A stretch of DNA of 33,515 bases from an uncultured Flammeovirgaceae bacterium (GTDB lineage: Bacteria; Bacteroidota; Bacteroidia; Cytophagales; Cyclobacteriaceae): positions 1 through 33,515 of the forward strand of contig CAKZYJ010000258.1 in the NCBI GenBank assembly GCA_937884755.1. The letters run 5' to 3'. The translations under genes were made by a program, and so were the position numbers. Shown one piece after another: positions 15,349 to 24,260 of this stretch; position 1 is the first letter of the stretch; every line of letters starts with the position of its first letter. The notes under the pieces are model-generated. The model was not told the DNA's origin. It made no database searches and saw only the letters and a list, made by a program, of their open reading frames with translations.

Positions 15349-17682
15349 ATGCAAAAGCTTTTTTTTCCTCTTCTATTCATTGCTGGCATCATTATGATTA
15401 GTTGCCAAGAAGATGAAGAACCGATTACTCCACCCGTAGCTTCGGATACTACGAGCGTTGACTCGACCGTAGTGGTATCTATTGATCTTAAGGGCTATGT
15501 CCAGAAAGGCCCCTTTATCAATAGCACCGCTATTACACTATCGGAACTGAACGAAAAGTTAACAGCAACTGGTAAGAACTTCACCACCCAAATTGCCGAC
15601 AATCGGGGTTCGTTTAGTTTGAAGGACATCGAACTGGAATCAGACTTCGTACAGTTACAGGCCAATGGTTTCTACTTTGATGAGGTGAAAGGTGAGAAAT
15701 CCGCTGCCCAACTTACCCTGTTTGCTTTGGCTGATGTATCGAATGCTAGTAGCGTCAATGTGAACCTACTTTCACATCTGGAGCGTAACCGAGTCGTCTA
15801 CCTAATGCAGGAAGAGAAGCAAGAATTTGCGGAAGCTAAAAAACAAGCCCAACAAGAAATCTTGACGGCCTTCGGTATTGTACAAGATAGTATTGGCTAC
15901 TCTGAACAGCTAGATATTTCTCAAAAGGGTGATCAACACGCTATTTTACTCGCAATTTCTGCGGTTTTACAAGGCAATAACGGCGTAGCTGATCTTTCCG
16001 AATTACTCGGTAACCTGATTACCGACTTACGGGAAGATGGTACGCTGAACAGTGAAGTCATTCAAACCGGGCTAAAAGAACAGGCCAAAACCCTGGATTT
16101 ATCCCAAATTCGACAGAACCTGGAAGCTCGCTACGCCGAGATGGGCGTAGAAGCGACTATTCCTAATTTTGAGCAATACATTGACAGCGACGGGGACGGT
16201 ATCTTGAATAAAGATGAGGATGATACTCCCGAAGATTTTGCTTTTGAAACGCAGGTAGATGTGGCGATTAATGATACAATTACTTCCAACGCAGTTATCA
16301 TTACTGGATTAATTGAAAGAAGTGTCTCGATAGCTTCTGTTACGAATGGTTGGCTAGTTGTAAATAATGATGAAAATAAGTCAAGTATCGCTGAAGTAAG
16401 AAATGGAGATAATCTAGAAATACGCTTAGTGTCTAGTCAAGAGGCTTTAGATACAACTACTGCCACAATTACGATTGGTGAACTAGAAAAGACGTTTAGT
16501 GTTATCACTGATGATTATTCTCCAGATGATTTCTCTTTTAATAATATTATTAACGCTCAACTAGATCGTTATTACACTTCCAATACTATCACTTTGAGTG
16601 GTATTCCACATCCCACCCCAATTTCCTCTGAATTCGGAACGTTATATATCAATGAAACGGAGGTTGTTGGAGATAGTGTTACAGTTAAAGATGGCGATAA
16701 GATTTTCCTCAAACTCAGAAGTGGTTCTGAATACTTAGTATCTACCTCAGCAAATATCATTATCGGGGCAAAGCAGTTTGATTTCCTGATTTCTACATAT
16801 GAAGACCCCTGGAAAAGATTAGCTGACTATCCTGGTACTCTATTTGACGACTATGCTACTGCTGTTAACTTTGTTATTAACGATAAAATATATTTTGGGG
16901 TAGGATTCTACGATGGATATGTTCGATTTTCACCAGAGTTTTATGAATATGATCCAGCAGCTAACCTTTGGACTCGTAAGCAAAACTTCCCAGGCAATTT
17001 ATACGGAGATCCAATTTCATTTTCTCTACTAGGAGATGGATATATCAGGAAGGGAGAGGCTGGTGAGAATGATTTTTGGAAATATGATCCACAAAGCGAT
17101 CAATGGACTCAGATAGCCACCTATCCCGACCATACTTCATGGCAATCACCCATTGCTTTCGTTGCTAATAATAAGGCATACATGGGAGCTGGCGTTGATG
17201 GCGCGGGAAGAAAAAATAAAGTTTTCTGGGAGTTTGACCCTGTTACCATCACTTGGACTAGAGTTGCAGATTACCCTTACGAAATCAGACGTAGACCAAA
17301 TCACGTTGTCACCTATAATGATAAAGGCTACATTTTATCTGCTTCGCCTAGAGATAACACACTATCTCAAGTTATAGAATATTCCCCAAAGACAAATCGA
17401 TGGTCTACTATAAGTCCAGAAATTAATGTTCAAGATGTTTCTATTGAAGACAGCGACGACGCGTTTGGGTTCCTATCTCCTGGATTGCCGTATGACCGTA
17501 CGATATACAGATTTGACTATAGAGAAAAGAAATGGATAAGAATCCGTGCACCTCGGAATCTTACTGATCAAATCTATAGCTTTACCATAAATGATAAAAT
17601 TTATGTATTAGTAAATAACTCTGGCCCCAGAATGAGAATTACAGAGCTCTGGGAGTACACCCCTCCACCTATTCAAGACTAA
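15349..17682 (+). CDS. Lipoprotein with Ig-like repeats and C-terminal kelch propeller (intact copy)
   Basis: The 777-residue protein has a lipobox ending MISC, an acidic tether, then a domain (about 45-280) with KGYVQKGPFIN, TGKNFTTQ, ANGFYFDEVKG and NLLSHLERNRVVYL. A calcium-binding-type motif DSDGDGILNKDEDD (about 279-292) leads into two Ig-like repeats, then kelch blades from about 485 onward with the usual FYEYDPAANLWTR, FWKYDPQSDQWTQ and EYSPKTNRWS. It ends ELWEYTPPP. Kelch propellers bind proteins or sugars, so this is probably a surface or periplasmic binding lipoprotein; the ligand is unknown. I know similar N-terminal segments in other Bacteroidota lipoproteins but no named family. 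A broken tandem paralogue follows 30 bp downstream. The C-terminal half appears more AT-rich than the N-terminal half. Confidence 0.85.
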   Translation: MQKLFFPLLFIAGIIMISCQEDEEPITPPVASDTTSVDSTVVVSIDLKGYVQKGPFINSTAITLSELNEKLTATGKNFTTQIADNRGSFSLKDIELESDFVQLQANGFYFDEVKGEKSAAQLTLFALADVSNASSVNVNLLSHLERNRVVYLMQEEKQEFAEAKKQAQQEILTAFGIVQDSIGYSEQLDISQKGDQHAILLAISAVLQGNNGVADLSELLGNLITDLREDGTLNSEVIQTGLKEQAKTLDLSQIRQNLEARYAEMGVEATIPNFEQYIDSDGDGILNKDEDDTPEDFAFETQVDVAINDTITSNAVIITGLIERSVSIASVTNGWLVVNNDENKSSIAEVRNGDNLEIRLVSSQEALDTTTATITIGELEKTFSVITDDYSPDDFSFNNIINAQLDRYYTSNTITLSGIPHPTPISSEFGTLYINETEVVGDSVTVKDGDKIFLKLRSGSEYLVSTSANIIIGAKQFDFLISTYEDPWKRLADYPGTLFDDYATAVNFVINDKIYFGVGFYDGYVRFSPEFYEYDPAANLWTRKQNFPGNLYGDPISFSLLGDGYIRKGEAGENDFWKYDPQSDQWTQIATYPDHTSWQSPIAFVANNKAYMGAGVDGAGRKNKVFWEFDPVTITWTRVADYPYEIRRRPNHVVTYNDKGYILSASPRDNTLSQVIEYSPKTNRWSTISPEINVQDVSIEDSDDAFGFLSPGLPYDRTIYRFDYREKKWIRIRAPRNLTDQIYSFTINDKIYVLVNNSGPRMRITELWEYTPPPIQD
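16219..16797 (+). repeat. Two Ig-like repeats encoded in the intact lipoprotein gene
   Basis: Each unit encodes about 95 residues and opens with DD(T/Y)xPxDF, then carries (T/I)TSN..ITxxG and an ATITIG- or ANIIIG-type strand before the next unit. Units begin at 16219 and 16510. The second is followed directly by the kelch region. Confidence 0.65.
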
Positions 17683-17712
17683 CTACCTACTTTCTTTACT
17701 TCTAAATTACGA

Positions 17713-20279
17713 ATGATGAACCGATACATATTTTTAGCACTTGCAATCTTATCAATGTTCACAGCTAGTTGTCGCGAAGATGAGGAAGATATGCAAATCA
17801 TCGACGCTGAAACTACGACCATTCAGACGGTACCACCATTACGGTGGCTGAATTGGATAGCTTGCTAACCCCCACCGGAAAGAACTTTACTACCCAGGTG
17901 ATTGATAATAAAGGAACATTCAGTCTGAAAAATATTGAGCTTTCGTCTCACCACGTTCAGCTTCAGGCCGATGGGTTCTACTTTGATGAAGTAAAGGGAG
18001 GAAAATCGGCAGCCCAACTTACCTTGTTTGCCCTCTCCCAGGTAGAAGAGGTAAGCACCATCAATGCCAACCTACTTTCACACCTGGAACGCCCTCGGGT
18101 AATCTACTTAATGCAGGAAAAAGGAGTCAGTTTTTCAGCAGCAAAAACCCAGGCCCAGCAGGAAATTCTGACTGTTTTTGGTATAGAAAAAGATGATATG
18201 CTGCTATCCGAACAGTTAGATATTACAGTTAATGGGGACGACCACGCTATTTTGCTGGCTATTTCGTCGATATTACAGGCGAACAATTCAGTAGCTGAAC
18301 TCTCGGAATTGGTAGCTAATATCATCACCGACTTGCGGGAAGATGGCAAGCTAGATAGTGAGACCAACCAGACTAGGATAAAGCAGCAGGCTATATCACT
18401 CAATTTGCCCCAGGTTCGCCAGCATCTCGAGCAACGTTACGAGGAACTAGGAGAAGCAGCTACTATCCCTAACTTTGAGCAATACATTGACAGCGATGGG
18501 GACGGTATTCTGAATAAAGACGAAGACGATACCCCCAATGATTTTTCTTTTGAAACGCAAGTGGATGTTGCCGTTAACGATACGATTACTTCCAATAGCA
18601 TTACCATTAGTGGAATAAAAGAAAGCAGTACTACTGATGCTTTAGCAAAAGGCGGACATATTCTTGTGAACGGAAACATGGTGACCGATACTGTAGCTCA
18701 GTTAAAAAACGGGGATCAAATTCAATTGCAGTTGTTTTCCAGTAGTGCTTATGCTGATACCACTACCGCATCGCTCACGGTAGGTACACTGGTAAAACAC
18801 TTTACGGTGGTAACTGATGATTACCAACCCGACGCTTTTAGTTTTTCGTCACGAACGGATGTTGCGGTAGACTCGCTTTATATCTCCGATACCATTACCG
18901 TGAGTGGTGTGCCCTACCCTACTCCCGCTACGGTCACTACTGGGACACTGATTAAAAATGGTGAACTAGTTACCAAAGATACGGCGTGGGTGAAAGATGG
19001 CGATCAATTAGCAGTCCAACTAAAATCAAGTACAAGTTACTTTTTGGAAACCTCAGCTACCGTTAATATTAATAATGTTCATAGTGACTTCACAATAGTT
19101 ACTGACGATTACGTACCTGATGAGTTTAGCTTTAAAAAAATTGAGAATGCTCAGCCCGAACAAACCTATACCTCTGATACAATTATTTTAAAGGGGTTAT
19201 CGTACTCGACTCCTATTTCTATTGAAAATGGAAAACTTTTCGTTAATGGCGAAGAAATTGGATCAGAAGAAAAACTAGTAAATGAAGGAGACAAGATTTA
19301 TATCGAAATACTAACCAACACAGATTACGCTACTACTTCTCAAGCCTTTTTAACCATCGGTTCTGCTACTTTTGAGTTTAGTACTACTACTTACTCGAAC
19401 CCTTGGAGGAAATTAGCAAATTACCCTGGTGTAAGTACTGATTATGCTCCTCCCCCTATATTTTCAATTGGCAAAAAAATATATACCGGAATAGGGGTTA
19501 CAATTCAAGGTGATACTATCTATGATTTTTATGAGTATAGTATTGATAATGATATATGGACTAAATTACCAGATTTTCCCGGAAGGAATAAAATGGTAGC
19601 AATTGGGTTTTCGCTATCAGAGTATGGATATGTTGGCTTAGGTATGGGCAATAGTATCTTAAAGGATTTGTGAAGATTTGATCCAGGTTCTAAAAATTGG
19701 AAAAAAATGGCAACTTATCCTGGTAGTGAGACCATTGACCTTCAATATTCCTTTACTATTTCAAATAAGGCATACGTCGGATCAGGGCGTAATGGTGATA
19801 CGAATGTAACACTAAGTGATTTTTGGGAATATAATCCTACTTTGAACGCTTGGACTAGAGTTGACGATTTTCCTTTTGAATACATACCTGGACTACCAAA
19901 TTTTAAAATTTCACATAATAATAAAGCATATATATTTCCATCTTTGAATAACAACAGAATTAGTCCAGTTTTTGAATATAATCCCGAAACTAATGAATGG
20001 GCTCAGATTACTGACTATGTGGAGGATTCAAGTGTATCAACTCAGAATACAGAGGGTCTTATTGGTCTAGTAATAAACAAGTTTCAATATTATATGTACA
20101 GACTCGATATTGATAATAAAAGATGGGTGAAAATTAAAACGCCAGATTTTAACGGGAATGCCGGTTCTACGGGCATTATTGTAAACAATAAGATATACAT
20201 TTTAAGGGATAAATTCTATGGTGGAGATGGTGAAGGTAAGGAGCTCTGGGAGTACACTCCTCCACCTGTCACAAAATAA
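17713..20279 (+). pseudogene. Broken tandem paralogue of the Ig-like/kelch lipoprotein
   Basis: This is a second copy of the preceding gene with at least two lesions. ATG 17713 gives a lipoprotein signal (lipobox TASC), but the frame ends at TAA 17866-17868 after 51 codons. The body (VAELDSLLTPTGKNFTTQ onward) runs in another frame from about 17835. Compared with the intact copy, about 24 codons carrying KGYVQKGPF are missing, so the 5' lesion is a deletion with a frameshift. The body then reads open to TGA 19671-19673. There the intact paralogue pattern (FWKYDP) predicts Trp, and the frame continues (RFDPGSKNWKKM) to TAA at 20279. Domain order is the same but with three Ig-like repeats. The final ELWEYTPPP is kept. 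Without a linked signal the body would stay in the cytoplasm, so it is probably non-functional. Confidence 0.85.
18525..19395 (+). repeat. Three Ig-like repeats in the broken paralogue
   Basis: Units begin at 18525, 18816 and 19104 and each encodes about 96 residues. They open with DDTPNDFSF, DDYQPDAFSF and DDYVPDEFSF. The first two are less AT-rich than the third, which resembles the last unit of the intact copy. One unit has been gained or lost between the two genes. Confidence 0.65.
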
Positions 20280-20281
20280 CC

Positions 20282-21589
20282 CTACTTCTTCCTAAAGAAA
20301 ATCCGCAACGGTACTCCCTCAAAGTTGAAGTGGTCGCGGAGGCGATTTTCCAGGTAGCGTTGGTAGGCAGCTTTGACGTACTGGGGATGGTTGCAGAAGA
20401 AAGCAAAGGCCGGAGTTTTAGTGGGTAACTGCGTAATGTATTTAATTTTGATGTACTTACCCTTCACTGCCGGAGGTGGGTACTTCTCTATTTCCGGTAG
20501 TAGTTTGTCGTTCAGTTTGGAGGTGCTGATGCGGCGCTGGCGGTTCTCGTAGACTTCTGCCGCTTTCTCAATGGCTTGATAGACTCGTTGCTTAGTTAGC
20601 ATAGAGGTAAAGATGATGGGAATATAGTTGTACTCACCTAGCTTGCCGTAAATCCGCTTTTTAAAGTCTTCTACGGTGTGGGTGTCTTTTTCAATCAGGT
20701 CCCATTTATTCACCAGAATCAGAATGCCTTTTTTGTTTTTGTGCGCTAGTTGCACAATATTCATATCCTGGGCTTCCATTCCCCGCTGGGCGTCCAGCAT
20801 GATGATACAAATATCTGAGTCCTCTAGTGCCTGCACACTACGAATGGTAGAGTAAAACTCAATGTTATCCGAAATCTTGGCTTTCTTCCGTAGTCCGGCC
20901 GTATCGATCAAAATAAACTCTTTGCCGTATAAGTTGTAGTGTGAATGCAGCGCATCCCGGGTAGTACCTGCAATGTCAGTCACAATACTCCTTTCTTGCC
21001 CGAGTAACACATTCAAAAAAGACGACTTACCCACGTTAGGTCTTCCTAAAATGGCTAACCGAGGGATACCTGCATCCGGATCTTCTTCATCGGAAGCACT
21101 AAAGTGGCTGATGACCTGATCTAATAAGTCACCGGTACCGCTACCGTTCGCCGAAGAAATAGCAGATACTTCGCCCAAGCCCAATCCGTAGAATTCTGCC
21201 GACTGAAAGCTACGGTTGGCGTTATCGGCTTTATTGGCTACAACATAAATGGGTTTATCAGTACCCCGCAGTTGGTTAGCAAAGGACTCGTCCAAATCGG
21301 TAATGCCAGTTTCCACATCCACCATAAAGAGGATAACCGTAGCCTCATCAATAGCTAACCTTACCTGACTGCGAATAGCCTCCTCAAATACATCATCCGA
21401 ATTAGCCACATAGCCGCCGGTATCAATCACGGTAAAATGTTTGCCCGACCACTGAGCGTAACCGTAGTGACGGTCACGAGTCACTCCGCTTTCATCATCC
21501 ATAATGGCCTGACGCCTTTCTACTAAACGATTAAAAAAAGTTGATTTTCCGACGTTAGGTCGGCCCACAATCGCTACAATATTGCTCAC
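20282..21589 (-). CDS. der: Ribosome-assembly GTPase Der (EngA)
   Basis: Der is an essential GTPase for 50S ribosomal subunit assembly, with two tandem G domains and a KH-like C-terminal domain. Both P-loops read GRPNVGKS(T/S) (about residues 9 and 180). The G3 motifs are DTGG and DTAG, and the G4 motifs NKAD and NKWD. The C-terminus ends with HFNFEGVPLRIFFRKK. The 435-residue length is normal. The start is GTG 21589. The gene converges on the lipoprotein pseudogene with a 2-bp gap, and lies 222 bp downstream of era on the same strand. Confidence 0.97.
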   Translation of the reverse strand: MSNIVAIVGRPNVGKSTFFNRLVERRQAIMDDESGVTRDRHYGYAQWSGKHFTVIDTGGYVANSDDVFEEAIRSQVRLAIDEATVILFMVDVETGITDLDESFANQLRGTDKPIYVVANKADNANRSFQSAEFYGLGLGEVSAISSANGSGTGDLLDQVISHFSASDEEDPDAGIPRLAILGRPNVGKSSFLNVLLGQERSIVTDIAGTTRDALHSHYNLYGKEFILIDTAGLRKKAKISDNIEFYSTIRSVQALEDSDICIIMLDAQRGMEAQDMNIVQLAHKNKKGILILVNKWDLIEKDTHTVEDFKKRIYGKLGEYNYIPIIFTSMLTKQRVYQAIEKAAEVYENRQRRISTSKLNDKLLPEIEKYPPPAVKGKYIKIKYITQLPTKTPAFAFFCNHPQYVKAAYQRYLENRLRDHFNFEGVPLRIFFRKK

Positions 21590-21811
21590 TAGTAAATTTG
21601 GTTAGATGCTGCTGATAAAAAGTCTGGCAAATTACGGAAAATTAGTTGATAGTCCACAGCCGACGGTCAATAGTCCACGGTCATTTGTCCCGCGCCCTGG
21701 TGGCTTTGCAAATACCTTCAGTCTTCTGACAGCGCAGCTGCTGCTTCAAGCTTCTCTCCTCCAGTATCAACTTTCCATTGTCAATCGGGCGCCGAGCGCT
21801 TTCAACTGAAA

Positions 21812-22705
21812 TTAGTATCCGAAATGCCGTAGCCGTCGTTGTTCACGCCGCCAGTTGGGGGCCACTTTCACATGTTGTTCTAGGTGAACCTGTTTACCAA
21901 AAAACTTTTCTAAATCCTGCCGAGCTTGAATACCCACTTTCTTTAATGATCCCCCCCCTTTACCAATAATAATCCCTTTTTGGCTCTGACGTTCAACGTA
22001 TATCTCGCAGCGAATCCGGATAATATTCTCTTCTTCCTCAAAGGAGGAAACAATTACTTCGCTGCTGTACGGTATTTCCTGTTTGTAGTTCTTAAAAATC
22101 TTTTCTCGAAGAATCTCCGAGGCAAAAAACCGTTCCGGGCGGTCGGTTAGAGCATCCTTTGGGAAGTAAGGAGGATGTTCGGGTAAATAGCGTAAAATAG
22201 CCTGAAATACCTCACCTACATTGATGGCTTCTAAGGCCGAAGCCGGTATGGCTTCCTGTGGCTGAACAATTTCTCGCCAGTATTCTAGTTTGTCCTGCAT
22301 CTGCGTGCCCTTGGCCAGGTCAACCTTGTTTAGCACCAAAATAACCGGTACATCAGTCTTTGCCAGTTTTTGAAGAGAAGCATCTTCTTGCTCCTGCTTT
22401 TCATAAAGGTCAGTTACGAATAAAATCACATCAGCATCTTCCAGCGCGGTATCCACAAACCGCATCATCGATTGGTGTAAAGCGTATTCCGGTTTTAGAA
22501 TGCCAGGAGTATCGGAATACACAACCTGGAACTCGTTTCCTTCATCTATTGCACCATTGACGATACCCATAATACGGTGCCGGGTGGTTTGGGCTTTGGA
22601 GGTGATAATGGATAGACGCTCACCTACCAGCGCGTTCATTAGCGTGGATTTACCTACGTTGGGCTTGCCCAAAATATTAACAAATCCGGCTCGGTGCTGG
22701 CTCAT
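21812..22705 (-). CDS. era: Ribosome-assembly GTPase Era
   Basis: Era binds the 3' end of 16S rRNA and acts in 30S subunit maturation. The 297-residue protein has the P-loop GKPNVGKSTLMN (about 12-23), the G3 motif DTPG, the G4 motif NKVD and a C-terminal KH domain with the RNA-binding loop GIIIGKGGGSLKKVG. ATG 22705 is well placed. The 222-bp spacer before der holds only short imperfect repeats (TGGACTAT-type) and no visible gene. Confidence 0.97.
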   Translation of the reverse strand: MSQHRAGFVNILGKPNVGKSTLMNALVGERLSIITSKAQTTRHRIMGIVNGAIDEGNEFQVVYSDTPGILKPEYALHQSMMRFVDTALEDADVILFVTDLYEKQEQEDASLQKLAKTDVPVILVLNKVDLAKGTQMQDKLEYWREIVQPQEAIPASALEAINVGEVFQAILRYLPEHPPYFPKDALTDRPERFFASEILREKIFKNYKQEIPYSSEVIVSSFEEEENIIRIRCEIYVERQSQKGIIIGKGGGSLKKVGIQARQDLEKFFGKQVHLEQHVKVAPNWRREQRRLRHFGY

Positions 22706-22727
22706 GAAAAATTATTTTTAGATGATA

Positions 22728-22758
22728 TTGTTTATTATTCGTGAAACCTATATGTTTG
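22728..22758 (+). promoter_or_regulatory. Bacteroidota-type promoter of tRNA-fMet
   Basis: TATGTTTG (22751-22758) is a perfect TAnnTTTG -7 box. TTG (22728-22730) lies 20 bp upstream as the -33 element. The tRNA begins 22 bp after the box, which leaves a short 5' leader for RNase P to remove. Confidence 0.65.
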
Positions 22759-22780
22759 TTGTCCGTTTGGAAAAATACAT

Positions 22781-22853
<73 letters not shown>

Positions 22854-22865
22854 CTCTTATTATCA

Positions 22866-22898
22866 GGCAGTTACAACTGAAAGTGACTGTCTTTTTTT
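22866..22898 (+). terminator. Intrinsic terminator of tRNA-fMet
   Basis: GGCAGTTAC (22866-22874) pairs with GTGACTGTC (22883-22891) over nine positions with one internal T-G wobble. Seven Ts follow directly. It lies 12 bp after the tRNA. Confidence 0.85.
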
Positions 22899-23040
22899 AT
22901 TTCCTCTAAAACAAACACTCATATATCTATTGTCTTGAACTTTCAGCTCTAAAACTAAAGAATTTAGGCTTTAACTGAAATTATAGGCTTATGTCGACTG
23001 TGATCAAATCTCTCCCTCACAACCATTACTGTAGAGTACT

Positions 23041-23567
23041 TTATATCTTGTAAACAATTTTTGATATGAGGCAATGCTCTGTTTCAAGTTTATGTCTCAT
23101 TAACTCATCAATGACCTCTTCAAGGGCACCTATTATCCCGTAGTTCCACAAACGGTCTTTAAAAGTATACCTCAAAGAATAAGCAGAATGACCCTTAGTT
23201 GGTCTTAGACTTTTTATCGTCAAAAAATTATTAATTGAAGCAGAAAAAGACTCTACTTCTCCTAGATGTGTAAATCCAGTAGGAAATCTATTGAATGCAG
23301 TTAATGCTTATCCAACAAGCAGGATTTTTCTTTCAGACTCGGTTGTTTTCAACTCCGCCCCCTTTCTGGATCTTATCCAAATGTATAGAATACTTTCTTC
23401 TGAAAATATATCCTCTGGTTGCAAGCCAAAAGTCCTGATTGCCTCATCCCAGTATCAGCAATTGCCCAGAATGTAAACTGATCTTGGTCATTTAAAACTG
23501 TTACCGCAGTAAGAAGAATGTCCTGAACATACTCAGCCTCGAATGGTAATCGGCTATGACTTTTTGT
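23041..23567 (-). pseudogene. Decayed tyrosine recombinase (integrase)
   Basis: Reading the minus strand from about 23567 gives RLPFEAEYVQDILL and FWAIADTGMRQSG, the box I region with its arginine. The frame then slips by one base near 23430, at a T-run, and continues with FGLQPEDIF, ILYIWIRSRKGAELKTTESE and KILLVG. A TAA at 23308-23310 interrupts, and the same frame resumes with PTKGHSAYSLRYTFKDRL and EEVIDELMRHKLETEH, ending at 23041. This is the catalytic domain of a phage-type integrase. In box II the usual HSLRHTF reads YSLRYTF, so histidines are lost as well. The N-terminal arm-binding and core-binding domains are missing. Its 3' end points at tRNA-fMet, the typical arrangement for a tRNA-targeting integrase. 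It is clearly non-functional. Confidence 0.85.
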
Positions 23568-23846
23568 TTAAAAAAGGTTTCTGCGAACAATACTCTAATA
23601 TCAAGGTCTATTTCGTTTTGGTAGTGCATTTAAAATAAAGATGGCCTTTTTGCCAGTTTCTCAATCTTTCCATCCTTATCTAAAATACACTACCTGAACT
23701 TTTTGTACCGCTTACCCTACTGTAGATTATATCGCTCCGAAGGAATCAGTATCGTTAGAAAAGGTAAAGTCCAAACACGCTTAGTTCAATGAAGTATATA
23801 GGAACACCTTTTTCTCGCTACAGGCAAATTAATCCCATGTGAAGGC
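23568..23846. other. Intergenic sequence without recognisable content
   Basis: Between the recombinase remnant and the mutarotase gene I see no credible gene. A short minus-strand frame near 23629 (MHYQNEIDLDIRVLF) could be further eroded recombinase or unrelated sequence. No clear terminator for the fucose operon is visible. Confidence 0.4.
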
Positions 23847-24248
23847 TCAGGTTTTTACCTGCCCTTCTTCTGATGAGCAACTTTCTTGTTGGTCTAATTC
23901 GTAGATTCTCTCCATCAATTTCCACTTCTCTCGAGCAGAAGATTTTGGATCAGTTCGCTGAAATTTTGCTACGAAAGCTTCCCATTCAGCTTGGCGAGGC
24001 ATCGCAGCCAGCGCAGTCATAGCCTGGTCATGATTGAAATCCACCACAGTATCCATAATCATAAATAACGTAGTGGCGTGCCGGTATATTTCCATATCCA
24101 GGATACCTACCGCTTTCATGCCTTCTGTAATTTCTGGCCAAGCGGCACCTATTCCGTGAACTTTTTCGTACTCTTCAATTAGGTCAGGGTCATCAACCAG
24201 GGTTAGGGTTTTACAGTATCGTTTGAAAGGCTTATCAACAGTTGCCAT
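23847..24248 (-). CDS. L-rhamnose mutarotase (RhaM) family protein, probably an L-fucose mutarotase here
   Basis: This 133-residue protein has the RhaM (formerly DUF718) pattern: KRYCKTLTLVDDPDLIEEYE, HGIGAAWPEI, MKAVGILDMEIYRHATTLFM and the C-terminal KWKLMERIYEL. Conserved histidine, tyrosine and tryptophan residues sit in the usual places. By family it is a small dimeric ferredoxin-like enzyme interconverting alpha and beta pyranose forms of deoxy sugars. The neighbours (alpha-L-fucosidase and two dehydrogenases) suggest that L-fucose, not L-rhamnose, is the substrate; this is an inference. It is the last gene of the seven-gene run, 12 bp after the dehydrogenase gene. Confidence 0.88.
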   Translation of the reverse strand: MATVDKPFKRYCKTLTLVDDPDLIEEYEKVHGIGAAWPEITEGMKAVGILDMEIYRHATTLFMIMDTVVDFNHDQAMTALAAMPRQAEWEAFVAKFQRTDPKSSAREKWKLMERIYELDQQESCSSEEGQVKT

Positions 24249-24260
24249 AGTAGATAGAGG

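Noticed and set aside
21640-21700. Short TGGACTAT/GTCCACGG repeats between era and der, considered as a CRISPR or regulatory array
   Set aside because: Only two imperfect copies exist, with no constant spacer length. They look like simple repeat decay.
23848-23861. Hairpin CAGGT/ACCTG at the mutarotase stop as an operon terminator
   Set aside because: The stem is only five pairs and no T-run follows in the direction of transcription.
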